From: Polaribacter sp. Z022
GTDB lineage: Bacteria > Bacteroidota > Bacteroidia > Flavobacteriales > Flavobacteriaceae
Direction of reading: 5' to 3'
Length of the DNA stretch: 64,000 nt
NCBI RefSeq assembly: GCF_023555495.1
Contig: NZ_JALCZO010000001.1
Location: 248,001 to 312,000 of the forward strand
Shown here: in pieces, positions 44,622 through 53,498 of the stretch
How the letters are laid out: each line of letters begins with the position of its first letter
Numbering within the stretch: position 1 is the stretch's first letter
The notes under the pieces: generated by a model
Seen by the model: the letters and a program-made list of their open reading frames with translations, nothing else
Database searches by the model: none
What the model was told of the DNA's origin: nothing
Program-made: the position numbers and the translations under genes

Positions 44622-45179
44622 TTAAATTTTAGGAATATAATGACTGTTGTCAAATTCCTTTTTCAATTCGTTTAAATAATTAGAGATACTTGCATCATAT
44701 TGCACATCTCCAACACGTAAAATAAATCCACCTAAAATAGATTCGTTTACTTCGTTTACTAAATTTGCTTTTTCTCCAGTTAAAGCTACAATTTTAGCTA
44801 ATACTGCTTTTTCTACATCTTTAGTTAAAGGAACAGCTGTAATTACTTTAGCCTCTTGCATATGTTTATCATAATCATATATGATAGCATATTGTTTAGC
44901 TATAGACTCTAACATTGCTATTCTTTTATTATCTTCTAATAAATGAAATAAGCCAAGAGTAATATTGTTAATCTTAGAACCAAATAAAGCGTTTAATACT
45001 TTAATTTTATCTTCTGATTTTACAATAGGACTTCTTAACATCACTTCTAAATCATCATTTTCAGAAATTGTAGCTCCAATTAATAACATATCGTCATTAA
45101 CTACAGTTTCTTCTTTAGAATCTTTAGCAAGATTTAAGATTGCTTTTGCATAACGTAATGCTGCTCTTGCGTCTTTCAT
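44622..45179 (-). CDS. atpH: ATP synthase F1 delta subunit
   Basis: 185 aa, a little above the usual ~178. Delta links F1 to the peripheral stalk. The N-terminal RAALRYAKAILNLAK helix and the C-terminal GGFILRVGDVQYDASISNYLNEL match the OSCP/delta family. It follows atpF by 7 bp and precedes atpA by 21 bp. Confidence 0.95.
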   Translation of the reverse strand: MKDARAALRYAKAILNLAKDSKEETVVNDDMLLIGATISENDDLEVMLRSPIVKSEDKIKVLNALFGSKINNITLGLFHLLEDNKRIAMLESIAKQYAIIYDYDKHMQEAKVITAVPLTKDVEKAVLAKIVALTGEKANLVNEVNESILGGFILRVGDVQYDASISNYLNELKKEFDNSHYIPKI

Positions 45180-45186
45180 GCTTAAA

Positions 45187-45687
45187 TTAGTTTAAAGTAA
45201 CATCTTTTAAGATTCCTTCAACTAATTCTAGTTGATCTTTCTTAGAAGATAGTTCTTTTTTAATTACTGACTCTGCTATACCAATAGATAATTCTGCAAC
45301 ATTTTTCTTTAATTCTGCTAAAGCTGCTTGCTTTTCTTGAATTATAGAAGCTTGTGCGTTTTCTATTAATTTTGTTGTTACTTCTTTAGCATCTTCTTTT
45401 GCTTCAGCTAACATATTATCTCTAATATCTCTAGCTTCTTTCATCATTGCATCTCTTTCTGCTCTTGCTTCTTTTACTAACCTTTCGTTATCGGCTTGTA
45501 AATTTTGCATTTCTTTACGTGCATTTTCTGCAGCTGCTAAAGCATTTTCAATTCCAGATTCTCTTTCTTCTAAAGAGTTTAAAATTGGTTTCCAAGCAAA
45601 CTTTACCATTAAAGCAATTAATGCTAATAATAAGATTGTTGAAACTGCAAATAACCCTGGTGAAAAATCGTTTAATAAAGTTTCCAT
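45187..45687 (-). CDS. atpF: ATP synthase F0 b subunit
   Basis: 166 aa. A single N-terminal membrane helix (LFAVSTILLLALIALMVKF), then the KPILNSLEERE motif and a long charged coiled coil (residues ~40-145) forming the peripheral stalk. It lies 100 bp downstream of atpE, the longest gap among the F0/F1 subunit genes of the cluster; that gap holds a strong hairpin. Confidence 0.95.
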   Translation of the reverse strand: METLLNDFSPGLFAVSTILLLALIALMVKFAWKPILNSLEERESGIENALAAAENARKEMQNLQADNERLVKEARAERDAMMKEARDIRDNMLAEAKEDAKEVTTKLIENAQASIIQEKQAALAELKKNVAELSIGIAESVIKKELSSKKDQLELVEGILKDVTLN

Positions 45688-45728
45688 TCTATAAACTAAT
45701 TAATTTATTTGTTTCTAGTTGTTTAATT

Positions 45729-45774
45729 TTAAAAATAGGTTCTGTAACCAACCGTTACAGAACGCTATTTTTTT
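45729..45774 (-). terminator. Terminator-like hairpin between atpE and atpF
   Basis: Arms 45731-45748 and 45754-45772 form an 18-bp stem with one bulged base and a 5-nt loop; the core is GGTTCTGTAAC/GTTACAGAAC. On the minus strand it ends in TATTTTT. It lies inside the operon, 15 bp past the atpE stop, so it may act as a partial terminator or a 3' barrier protecting atpE mRNA. Confidence 0.72.
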
Positions 45775-45787
45775 GTTTTTGTTTGGA

Positions 45788-45997
<210 letters not shown>

Positions 45998-46012
45998 TTA
46001 AACAAATTTGTA

Positions 46013-47149
46013 TTAATGAGCTTCTGAATGGTCTGCTACTGCCATACCTATAAATAATGCTGAAAGCATTGTAAAGATATAAGCCTGTAAGAAAGCCACT
46101 AAAACCTCAATTAATGTTATAAAAAATGATAATACTAATGACAACCCTGTTGCTCCAACCACACCTAGTGATTCTTTAAGAGTAAACATAATTGCTATTA
46201 AGCTCATTACCACAATATGACCTGCTGATATGTTTGCGAACAAACGTACTAATAATGAAAACGGTTTAATTACTAAAGCTCCAGCTAATTCTATAATTGC
46301 TAAAACTGGTCTAATTAAAACAGGAACCCCTGGCATCCAAATCATGTGCATCCAGTATCCTTTGTTTCCACTAAAAGTGTAAATTACTAATGTAAAAATT
46401 GCTAAACATCCTGTAACTGCTAATTGCCCAGTTACGTTAAATCCTAAAGGTGTTAAACCTACTAAGTTTAAAACCCAAATAAAGAAAAATACAGTTAATA
46501 AATACCCTGTAAATCTTCTATAATGTTTATCTCCAATATTTGGTCTTGCAATTTCATCTCTAACATATAAAACCAATGGCTCTAATACTCTTGCAAATCC
46601 TGTAGGAACTTGTTTTGTTTTGTATTGTTTTGCTAATCTTGAGAACCAGAAAATTAATAAAAACCCAATTAAAAGAATACCTACTACACTTTTAGTTATA
46701 GAAAAATCTAATACTTTATGTGCATTAGTTGCATGATGAGTTTCATCAAAAGAAACAGTTGCTGCTTCCTTATCTAATTCATAAATTTTAGAGTGAATTT
46801 TAGCAAATTTTAATCCGTTTTTTTCAACGATTACATGCCCATCATCATTATGATGAAATTCTGAAGACATAAAAGTAACTAAACCTTCACTTGTCCATAA
46901 AATGATTGGTAAAGGAAAACCTACATGTACTCTTTCGTTTGCATCGCTTGTATAAGAGAACAATGAAAAGTCATGAGAATCTTTAATGTGGTGCAAAATA
47001 TATGCCTCTACTTCTGCCTTCGTATTTACACGTCCACCATCATTCTGGTTATCGTGCTTTTTATCAGATTCTGTTGCGTAACCTATTGAAGTAAAAAAGG
47101 TTACTGCTGCTATTAAAAGAAACTTGATTGATTTTTGTGCAATCTTCAT
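46013..47149 (-). CDS. atpB: ATP synthase F0 a subunit with secreted N-terminal extension
   Basis: 378 aa, longer than the ~270 aa of enterobacterial AtpB. A signal peptide (KFLLIAAVTFFTSIGYA) and a His/Asp-rich periplasmic region of about 130 residues precede the conserved membrane domain. The core has LLVRLFANISAGHIV, with the essential Arg of the proton half-channels, and a C-terminal FITLIEVLVAFLQAYIFTML. The extension is usual in Bacteroidota. It has its own promoter candidate at 47178. Confidence 0.95.
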   Translation of the reverse strand: MKIAQKSIKFLLIAAVTFFTSIGYATESDKKHDNQNDGGRVNTKAEVEAYILHHIKDSHDFSLFSYTSDANERVHVGFPLPIILWTSEGLVTFMSSEFHHNDDGHVIVEKNGLKFAKIHSKIYELDKEAATVSFDETHHATNAHKVLDFSITKSVVGILLIGFLLIFWFSRLAKQYKTKQVPTGFARVLEPLVLYVRDEIARPNIGDKHYRRFTGYLLTVFFFIWVLNLVGLTPLGFNVTGQLAVTGCLAIFTLVIYTFSGNKGYWMHMIWMPGVPVLIRPVLAIIELAGALVIKPFSLLVRLFANISAGHIVVMSLIAIMFTLKESLGVVGATGLSLVLSFFITLIEVLVAFLQAYIFTMLSALFIGMAVADHSEAH

Positions 47150-47177
47150 TGTTAAAATACGCTTTCTAAATTCGGCG

Positions 47178-47185
47178 CAAAGATA
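47178..47185 (-). promoter_or_regulatory. Promoter candidate in front of atpB (TTG-N18-TATCTTTG)
   Basis: TAnnTTTG on the minus strand with a TTG 18 bp upstream, 28 nt before the atpB start. Both flavobacterial elements are present, so the F0/F1 genes may be expressed apart from the upstream sprE-bactofilin genes. Confidence 0.6.
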
Positions 47186-47230
47186 TAGAATTATTCAGAA
47201 TCTCAAACCTTTTTTAACGGTAATTATTTA

Positions 47231-47620
47231 TTATTGCTTTTTCTTCAATATTTTGGCAACTAAAATAGCTTCTGTTAATAAAAAAACAATCATTGGAATA
47301 AATAGTGATAATCTTGCCTGAAAAGAGAGTCCTTCTTCAGAAAAAAGGGGATTATTAAAGATAATGCTAAATAAAATTAATTTTAAAACAATAGTACCTA
47401 AATAGATAAAACCTAATTGTTCAAATATTTTATTAACAGTAGAAAAGATTAAAAAATTTACACAAATTAACAGGGAAAAACCCAAATGAAAAAGGTATAC
47501 TTTTTTAAGAGAAAAAGGTAAATTAATTTGCTGATTTTCTATTACAAATTCGTGTAATGAAAAACTTAAAAGAAATAGAGAAAAGAAAATTATAGTAAAA
47601 ACAAGAATGCTTCTAATCAT
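47231..47620 (-). CDS. DUF6168-like membrane protein of the ATP synthase locus
   Basis: 129 aa with four hydrophobic helices (ILVFTIIFFSLFLLSFSL, LFHLGFSLLICVNFLIF, GTIVLKLILFSIIF, FIPMIVFLLTEAILVAKIL). It matches the DUF6168-type small proteins of Flavobacteria as I recall them and occupies the place of AtpI in front of atpB. It may help assemble the c ring, as AtpI does, but that is inference from position. It overlaps the AtpZ-like gene by 8 bp. Confidence 0.7.
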   Translation of the reverse strand: MIRSILVFTIIFFSLFLLSFSLHEFVIENQQINLPFSLKKVYLFHLGFSLLICVNFLIFSTVNKIFEQLGFIYLGTIVLKLILFSIIFNNPLFSEEGLSFQARLSLFIPMIVFLLTEAILVAKILKKKQ

Positions 47621-47831
47621 TAATTCTGTTGGCTTGTTTTATTAAGGAATACATTGCTAAAAAAATGGCAATTAAAGTAATTGTTTCTGTTAGATAAGAT
47701 GTTTCAAATTTTACATCTAACCATTTACCCAACAAAAAACCTAAATAAATAGTTAATCCCATTTGCAAACCTGCTCCTGAGAGTTGCAATGCTTTATTAA
47801 GCGGTTTTTTCTGAGAGTCTTTTTTTGTCAT
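47613..47831 (-). CDS. AtpZ/AtpI family protein
   Basis: 72 aa, two membrane helices (LQMGLTIYLGFLLGKWLDVKF and ETITLIAIFLAMYSLI). The GxxLGKWLD pattern is typical of the AtpZ/AtpI family, small accessory proteins encoded next to F0 genes and linked to ion transport or c-ring assembly. The only usable ATG lies within the bactofilin gene, giving a 35-bp overlap, and its 3' end overlaps the next gene by 8 bp. Confidence 0.8.
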   Translation of the reverse strand: MTKKDSQKKPLNKALQLSGAGLQMGLTIYLGFLLGKWLDVKFETSYLTETITLIAIFLAMYSLIKQANRIND

Positions 47832-48210
47832 TAGAAGAATTCAATTCTTTAATAGCTCCTTTCATTGCACAAGTTGCGTTAAATGAAGCTCCTGGTTCTA
47901 TAGAAAGTTTACCAATTACAACATCTCCAGATATGTCTGCAGTACTTTTTATAGTTAATGTATTTGAAACTAAAAGTTCTCCAGAAAATTTACCTTCTAT
48001 ATCTGCGTTTGTAGCTTCTACTTTTCCTTTAATAAAACCATCTACACCAATAATAACTCTACCATTTGTAATAAGGTTTCCATCTAAATTACCATCAATT
48101 CTAAAATCTCCATCAGATTTAATCTCTCCAACAATTGTTGTGTTTTTAGCTACAACATTTCTTTCCATAATTTTATTCTTTTGAGGTTTTTTGTCTTTAT
48201 TACTAAACAT
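47797..48210 (-). CDS. Bactofilin (polymer-forming cytoskeletal protein)
   Basis: 137 aa. The central ~100 residues are the bactofilin right-handed beta-helix, with repeating hydrophobic turns (TTIVGEIKSDGDFRIDGNLDGNLITNGRVIIG...), flanked by short charged tails. Bactofilins polymerise into filaments without nucleotide and help position envelope machinery. The gene is 1 bp downstream of sprE and overlaps the AtpZ-like gene by 35 bp. Confidence 0.92.
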   Translation of the reverse strand: MFSNKDKKPQKNKIMERNVVAKNTTIVGEIKSDGDFRIDGNLDGNLITNGRVIIGVDGFIKGKVEATNADIEGKFSGELLVSNTLTIKSTADISGDVVIGKLSIEPGASFNATCAMKGAIKELNSSNDKKRLSEKTA

Positions 48211-48211
48211 T

Positions 48212-50434
48212 CTATTTACTTAATTGTTCTATTATTTCTTTTGCCCTCTTTCCTTCTTCTGTGTTACCATATTTAATAACAATAGCTTCTAATGCAAATT
48301 TATACGTTTTTTTATCTGTGTATTTACCTAAAGCATAGGCTCTTAAAAGTTCAAATTTAGCAATTATTTTTGAATTTTGAATTGAAGGTAGAATGTCTAC
48401 AACTTCTTTAACTGTTTCATGAAACTTATCTTCTTTATATAAATAATAAAGTTCTTTGTATTTGTTTTCTATTTCATTTACAGAAATTTCTTCATTTATT
48501 TTTTTGTTTGGAGATAAGATTGTTTTTGCAAAAACAGTTTTTGGATACTTTGTAAGAATTACATTTTTATGTTTTGTAGCTTTTGTGGTATCTCCTAAAT
48601 CTGTATAAATTTGATAAAGATGCCAATTTATTGGTAAAATTAAATCTTTCTTAGGATTTAATGATGCAACTCTTTCTAACCTTTGAATAGCTATTTTAGG
48701 GTTTTTAAATTGTTCTTTATAAATTAAACCTAACTCGTATAAAGCTTGATTTCTATTTAACTTTAAAGTCTCTATAACTCCTTTATTTGTTGGCACTGTT
48801 TCTAGGTAACTTGCTAAATCGTAACGTAAATTTTTCTGAGCAACTTGCACAGAATCTTTATCTGTATTGTTTGTAGAAGTTTTAGAAGACCACCTCCAAT
48901 TATCTTCTAATTTACGACTACCCCATATTCTTTTAAATTCTGTATTACCAAAACTTAATGATTGAGGATTGTAAAAATACCATTTTCCTTTTTTGTTAGA
49001 TTGCAAAGAACTACCTCCAAATGTATCTCCAAAAGCTGCCTGATTTAACTTTAACTGAGCTGCTTCTTCATCTGCCTTTTTTAGATTGTCTATATATTTT
49101 TGAAAATAAATTTCTTGATCTGTTTTAGAAAGCGATGCTATTTTTATAATACTATCGTTTTCAGTTACAATGTTTTCAAAATTAATTAAGGAAGCTAAGT
49201 TTTTATGTTTTCTTTTTATTCTTCTTATTCTAAGACTTAAAGTATCTGTAGCAATGTTTAAAATACTATCATAATAAGCACTTGCTAATTGATATTCTGA
49301 GTTTTTAAAATTAATGTTTCCTAATCTTTCAAATGTAAACGTTTGCTGTTTTACGTTATCAGATTGTGCTCTTAGAGATTTGTTATAATAATCTACTGCT
49401 AAATGAATGCTATCATTTTTTTCATGTAAATAACCAACCTGATAATACAACTCATCTAAATATTTTCTATTATCTCTATCTTTAATCAGTTTTTGCATTT
49501 TTTCTAAAATTGCAACTGAAGCAGAATCATTAGTAGCATTTTTTGCTAACTCAATATTTGCATGAATTTTATATTTGTAAGGTGCTTTTTTAAAATTGAT
49601 AATTTTATTAAACACAACAGAAGCAGAATCTTTCTTGTTTTCTGAACTCAAAATCTGACCTAAAACAAACAAGTTTCTTGCTCCTTGATTTTTATCGTTT
49701 AAAGTTTCTGTTGCTTTTACAAGATACTTTTTTGCTTTTTGTAAACTATCTGTTTTAATATATGCCATTGCCAAAGCTGTGTAACCTTGCTCTTTAATTT
49801 CTTCTGGCAAATCTATTTCTAAAGTATCTTTTACTTGTAATAAAAGCTTTAAAGATTCTATAGCAAACTCTTCATTATCTAACCTAATATTAGTTTTTGC
49901 TCTCCAAATTTTAGTTTCGTTAATTAAACTTGCAAAAGGATAATTTGTAATAACATAATTAAAAGCTTCTATTGCTGGTATAAAACGTTCATCATAATAA
50001 CGTGCTTTTCCTAATAACAAATAAGAATCATCTATTTGACTGTTACGTTCTATTCCGTTAATATTCATTCCGTGTTTCTGAATTGCTTTTACAGCTTTTT
50101 CTTCAGCAATACCAAAAGGAGTTGTCGCTTTTTTTGCTTCGTTATTATCATTACCAAAACCAGCTCCCATAGCAGAATTAAACGTAGGTATTTCTACCTT
50201 TTCGCCTTCAAACTTAATTGGCTCTATTGGTAGTTGTTGAAACCAATCGTCTTTATAACCTTCATTAATATCACTTATTCCTTTTTTAAAAGCCTCTTTA
50301 CCATTAAAAAGCACATTGTATTTAGTGTTTAACGAATGCCAGTTTCTACTAAGTACAGTGTCTTTTTTTGTGCTACAAGAATATATTACTGCAAATACAG
50401 AAAGGAATAAAACTATTTTTTTAGCGAATTTCAC
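48212..50434 (-). CDS. sprE: Type IX secretion system lipoprotein SprE/PorW
   Basis: 740 aa, GTG start (MKFAKKIVLF) with no ATG before the signal peptide. Lipobox YSC (Cys20), then the conserved TVLSRNWHSLNTKYNVLFNGKEA opening (kept short here), and a long series of tetratricopeptide repeats to the C terminus. SprE (PorW in Porphyromonas) is an outer-membrane-associated lipoprotein needed for type IX secretion and gliding motility in Flavobacteria. It heads the leftward cluster that runs on through bactofilin into the ATP synthase genes. A terminator of the upstream ABC operon lies in front of it. Confidence 0.92.
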   Translation of the reverse strand: MKFAKKIVLFLSVFAVIYSCSTKKDTVLSRNWHSLNTKYNVLFNGKEAFKKGISDINEGYKDDWFQQLPIEPIKFEGEKVEIPTFNSAMGAGFGNDNNEAKKATTPFGIAEEKAVKAIQKHGMNINGIERNSQIDDSYLLLGKARYYDERFIPAIEAFNYVITNYPFASLINETKIWRAKTNIRLDNEEFAIESLKLLLQVKDTLEIDLPEEIKEQGYTALAMAYIKTDSLQKAKKYLVKATETLNDKNQGARNLFVLGQILSSENKKDSASVVFNKIINFKKAPYKYKIHANIELAKNATNDSASVAILEKMQKLIKDRDNRKYLDELYYQVGYLHEKNDSIHLAVDYYNKSLRAQSDNVKQQTFTFERLGNINFKNSEYQLASAYYDSILNIATDTLSLRIRRIKRKHKNLASLINFENIVTENDSIIKIASLSKTDQEIYFQKYIDNLKKADEEAAQLKLNQAAFGDTFGGSSLQSNKKGKWYFYNPQSLSFGNTEFKRIWGSRKLEDNWRWSSKTSTNNTDKDSVQVAQKNLRYDLASYLETVPTNKGVIETLKLNRNQALYELGLIYKEQFKNPKIAIQRLERVASLNPKKDLILPINWHLYQIYTDLGDTTKATKHKNVILTKYPKTVFAKTILSPNKKINEEISVNEIENKYKELYYLYKEDKFHETVKEVVDILPSIQNSKIIAKFELLRAYALGKYTDKKTYKFALEAIVIKYGNTEEGKRAKEIIEQLSK

Positions 50435-50479
50435 AAAAATAAATATTGATTAAATTATTAATTTAATAGACTACAGAGA

Positions 50480-50534
50480 ACTAAAAACTCTTATTTACAA
50501 CTACTTTCTATAGAAAATAGTATAAATAAGAGCG
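50480..50534 (-). terminator. Large hairpin terminator after the PadR-ABC operon
   Basis: Outer arms CTCTTATTTA (50488-50497) and TAAATAAGAG (50523-50532); nested inner pairs ACTA/TAGT and TTTC/GAAA. On the minus strand it is followed by TTTTTA. It separates the ABC ATPase (stop at 50566) from sprE. Confidence 0.65.
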
Positions 50535-50565
50535 TAAAAATAGTAATAAATTAAGAAAAGATTGC

Positions 50566-51261
50566 TTATACAGAAAAATAGCTTTCTAATTCTTTTAAAG
50601 TTTCTGTAGATGTTTCTATATCTTTTACTACGTTTCCTTTATCTAAAACTACAATTCGTTCGCAAACTTCTGTTACGTGGGTTAAATCATGACTAGAAAC
50701 TAACACTGTAATTTCTCTGTTTTCTGTTAAGGTTTTAATAATGGCTTTTAATCTTATTTGAGTTGTTGGGTCTAAATTTGCAAAAGGCTCATCTAAAATT
50801 ACCACTTGTGGATTACCCATTAAAGCAGCTACAATTCCTGCTTTTTTTTGATTTCCTTTACTTAAATCTCTTAAGTATTTTTTCTTTCCAATAATTTCAT
50901 CATTAAAAAACTCATCAAACTGCGTTAAAAAAGATTTTACATCAGCTTTATTCATTCCTCTTAAATCACCAATAAAATCAAAATATTCTTCTGGTGTTAA
51001 ATATCCTATTAAGAAAGATTCATCTATAAAAGAGCCAGTAAAATTTTTCCAAGCTTCACTTTGGTTTACAACAATATCATTATTAGTAATTGCACCAGTT
51101 GTTGGTCTTATTAAATCTAATAAAATATTGAATAATGTTGTTTTTCCTGCTCCATTGTTACCTACTAAACCAAAACTTTGTCCTGTAGGAATTTCTATAG
51201 ATGCTACATTTAAAACTTCTGCTTTACCGTATTTTTTTGAAATTGTATCTATTGTAATCAT
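50566..51261 (-). CDS. ABC transporter ATP-binding protein
   Basis: 231 aa. Walker A GLVGNNGAGKTT, the signature DLSKGNQKKAGI (a divergent LSGGQ, common in ABC-2 exporters), Walker B QVVILDEPFANLD, and switch His in SSHDLTHV. It is the ATPase partner of the DUF5687 permease 20 bp upstream and the last gene of the PadR-headed operon. The substrate is unknown. Confidence 0.93.
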   Translation of the reverse strand: MITIDTISKKYGKAEVLNVASIEIPTGQSFGLVGNNGAGKTTLFNILLDLIRPTTGAITNNDIVVNQSEAWKNFTGSFIDESFLIGYLTPEEYFDFIGDLRGMNKADVKSFLTQFDEFFNDEIIGKKKYLRDLSKGNQKKAGIVAALMGNPQVVILDEPFANLDPTTQIRLKAIIKTLTENREITVLVSSHDLTHVTEVCERIVVLDKGNVVKDIETSTETLKELESYFSV

Positions 51262-51281
51262 TGTGTCTTTTTTTTGTTGAA

Positions 51282-52748
51282 TTATGCTTCTTTACCAAAA
51301 GCGTTAATCATAGCGTATTTGTCTTTAATGTATTTTTTCTCGATAAAATTCATTGCATAATTTTTTAGCAATAAACTTATAATTCCTATAGCTGCAACCA
51401 CTATAAAACCAGAATTATGACCCACAAATTTGTTAAATACCCAAAACAATAACATTGGCAACAACATTAAAGGAATAATAATTAAAAACTGTGTTGCACT
51501 TGTACCTTGTGTGTTACCAAAACCACTTTTTGTTAAGTCTATTCTTTTTCTGTTAAAAGACCCTGAATACAATAAAAACAGTGAATTAAAACCGATGTTA
51601 AAAATAGCTCCAGCAGTTATCATTAAAAAAATATCTGTACCAAAATACAAGTAAGGAAAACTTAAAAAGTATAAAATGGTAGTCATAGCAACCATTAAAA
51701 CCCATTTAGATTCTAAAAATTTACGATATCTAAAACTTTGACTCATTAACATTTTGTAATGAGCACTATCCCAAGCAGGAATAAATTGTCCATAATTTAA
51801 CGTAAAACCTCCTGTTATAAATAATGATGCAAACATTAACATTGCAGGCATTTTTGCATACGTATCATTTGTAAAGAAAATTAATCCGTAAAAAAGGAAT
51901 AAGAAAGACATTAAAAACACTGTTTTTGTTCTTTTATTTCTCCAAATTAAACGAATATCATTTTTAATAAATGGAGCAACATCACCTAATTTATCTGCCC
52001 AAGATAAATCTGCAGTATTTGCTTCTTCAACCTTTGTAGAAACTGCAGCATCTAAATACACTTGGTTGCGTAATTGCTTGTAATTTAATTGATATAAAGC
52101 TGCTAAAACAACAACTCCTTTTAATGAGAATATTGGATTTTGATAAATATAATCGAAGATAGATCCTCCAAAACTAACAACATCATAAATACCAAATTTT
52201 TGTAAACCTATTAAAACAACTAAAACTGTTGCTATTGCTATTAATGCTTTATTGTTTTTGTTGATTAAAAAATTTAAGAAATTTGATGATTGAATAATTA
52301 AAATCATGGTTGCTAACCAACCTAATACTCCTGCAGTATTGTAACCTTCTTTTATTAATACTACAGAAAAAGGAATGTAAAAAAACAAGCCCAAAATATT
52401 AAAAAAAGAAAAGGCAGATTTACCTAAAACATAATGCACCAATTTGGTTTTTTTAATTGGTAAAATAAGCAAAGGCTTAATATTCATTATTGGTAATGTT
52501 TGCATTAAATAGCGAACAATTAAATCTCCTAAAATGGCAAAAAGTAAAAACGAATTTACAATTTGTAAAGGATCTTGTTCAGGAAATTTTTTCTTTAAAA
52601 TAAAGTAACCTCCAACTCCAATAGCTAAAAAAGCGACTAAAAAATAAAGGACAAAAAAGCCCATAATTATTTTTAAAGCGATTCCTTTTTGCCAATGAGA
52701 AGATCGGAAATATTGTTTCCATTCTAATTTTAAAAAGTGTGAAATCAT
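51282..52748 (-). CDS. DUF5687 family ABC-2-type permease
   Basis: 488 aa membrane protein with about 10-12 helices. It opens with FLKLEWKQYFRSSHWQKGIALK and has the NKRTKTVFLMSFLFLFYGLIFF helix pair, in keeping with the DUF5687 family, which accompanies ABC ATPases in Bacteroidota. It lies between the four paralogous membrane proteins (49-bp gap, the largest in the operon) and its ATPase (20-bp gap). The cargo is unknown. Confidence 0.85.
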   Translation of the reverse strand: MISHFLKLEWKQYFRSSHWQKGIALKIIMGFFVLYFLVAFLAIGVGGYFILKKKFPEQDPLQIVNSFLLFAILGDLIVRYLMQTLPIMNIKPLLILPIKKTKLVHYVLGKSAFSFFNILGLFFYIPFSVVLIKEGYNTAGVLGWLATMILIIQSSNFLNFLINKNNKALIAIATVLVVLIGLQKFGIYDVVSFGGSIFDYIYQNPIFSLKGVVVLAALYQLNYKQLRNQVYLDAAVSTKVEEANTADLSWADKLGDVAPFIKNDIRLIWRNKRTKTVFLMSFLFLFYGLIFFTNDTYAKMPAMLMFASLFITGGFTLNYGQFIPAWDSAHYKMLMSQSFRYRKFLESKWVLMVAMTTILYFLSFPYLYFGTDIFLMITAGAIFNIGFNSLFLLYSGSFNRKRIDLTKSGFGNTQGTSATQFLIIIPLMLLPMLLFWVFNKFVGHNSGFIVVAAIGIISLLLKNYAMNFIEKKYIKDKYAMINAFGKEA

Positions 52749-52797
52749 AAGTAGTAATTAGTTTGATTGATTATAAGTAGATTAGAAACTGAATTTG

Positions 52798-53496
52798 TTA
52801 CAAAGTTTTTGAGATTTTATATTCTGGATACGTTTCTTCTAATAGTTCTTCTGCTTTTTCTGGAATGACAACAAGAGTGATATATGAATAAAGAATTGCT
52901 AAAGTAATAATAGTAGCTATAATTATTTTAGTTATCATTGATTCTGAATGCCTTAAAAAAGTTGAAAGATTAAAAAGATTAGAAAAAACAAGTATACTGC
53001 TAAAAGCTCCAACTCTAAATATAATATCTTCTAATAAGTATTTTTTATTATTTTCTTTAAACCTTTTTTTTGCTTTTTTTGATACTTTAGAAGCTAAAAC
53101 AATATCTATAGTAGCTAATATTAACATAAACACAGACAAGTAATCATGTTTTATATTTAAAGTCATTAACGTGTAAAAGAAAATAAAAATAGTTGCAGAA
53201 ATTATTATTTTAGGTATTGATAACCAGTCTTTCATAAATTTGAAAATAAGTCTGTTGTACCTTGTTCCTAATTGTTTTTGTCTACTTTCTACAACATCCA
53301 TAAACCCAAAAATACCGAATTTTTTAAATGATTTATCTCGAGCTTGTTCAAAAGACAAGTTTGGATATTCAACCCAAATCTCTTCAATATCATTTGCTAA
53401 ATGATCTACCAATTCTGTTTGTACATCGTAAAAATATACGTAATGTTTTCTGGTGAATTTGTAGAGTTCTTGAATTTGATTTTCAGATAATTTCAT
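52798..53496 (-). CDS. Tandem membrane protein paralogue D
   Basis: 232 aa. An N-terminal ~90-residue cytosolic domain with the shared motif DVQTELVDHLANDIEEIW (residues 25-42) is followed by four hydrophobic helices (IIISATIFIFFYTLM, FMLILATIDIVLA, VGAFSSILVFSNLF, IIIATIITLAILYSYITLVV) and an acidic tail (EKAEELLEETYPEY). It resembles the HAAS/permease-prefix arrangement seen beside PadR regulators, but the family name is my inference. Two bp after paralogue C and 49 bp before the permease. Confidence 0.75.
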   Translation of the reverse strand: MKLSENQIQELYKFTRKHYVYFYDVQTELVDHLANDIEEIWVEYPNLSFEQARDKSFKKFGIFGFMDVVESRQKQLGTRYNRLIFKFMKDWLSIPKIIISATIFIFFYTLMTLNIKHDYLSVFMLILATIDIVLASKVSKKAKKRFKENNKKYLLEDIIFRVGAFSSILVFSNLFNLSTFLRHSESMITKIIIATIITLAILYSYITLVVIPEKAEELLEETYPEYKISKTL

Positions 53497-53498
53497 AC

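Noticed and set aside
50434..50441. TATTTTTG box at the sprE start
   Set aside because: Its last base is the first base of the GTG start codon, so a promoter here would start transcription inside the gene.
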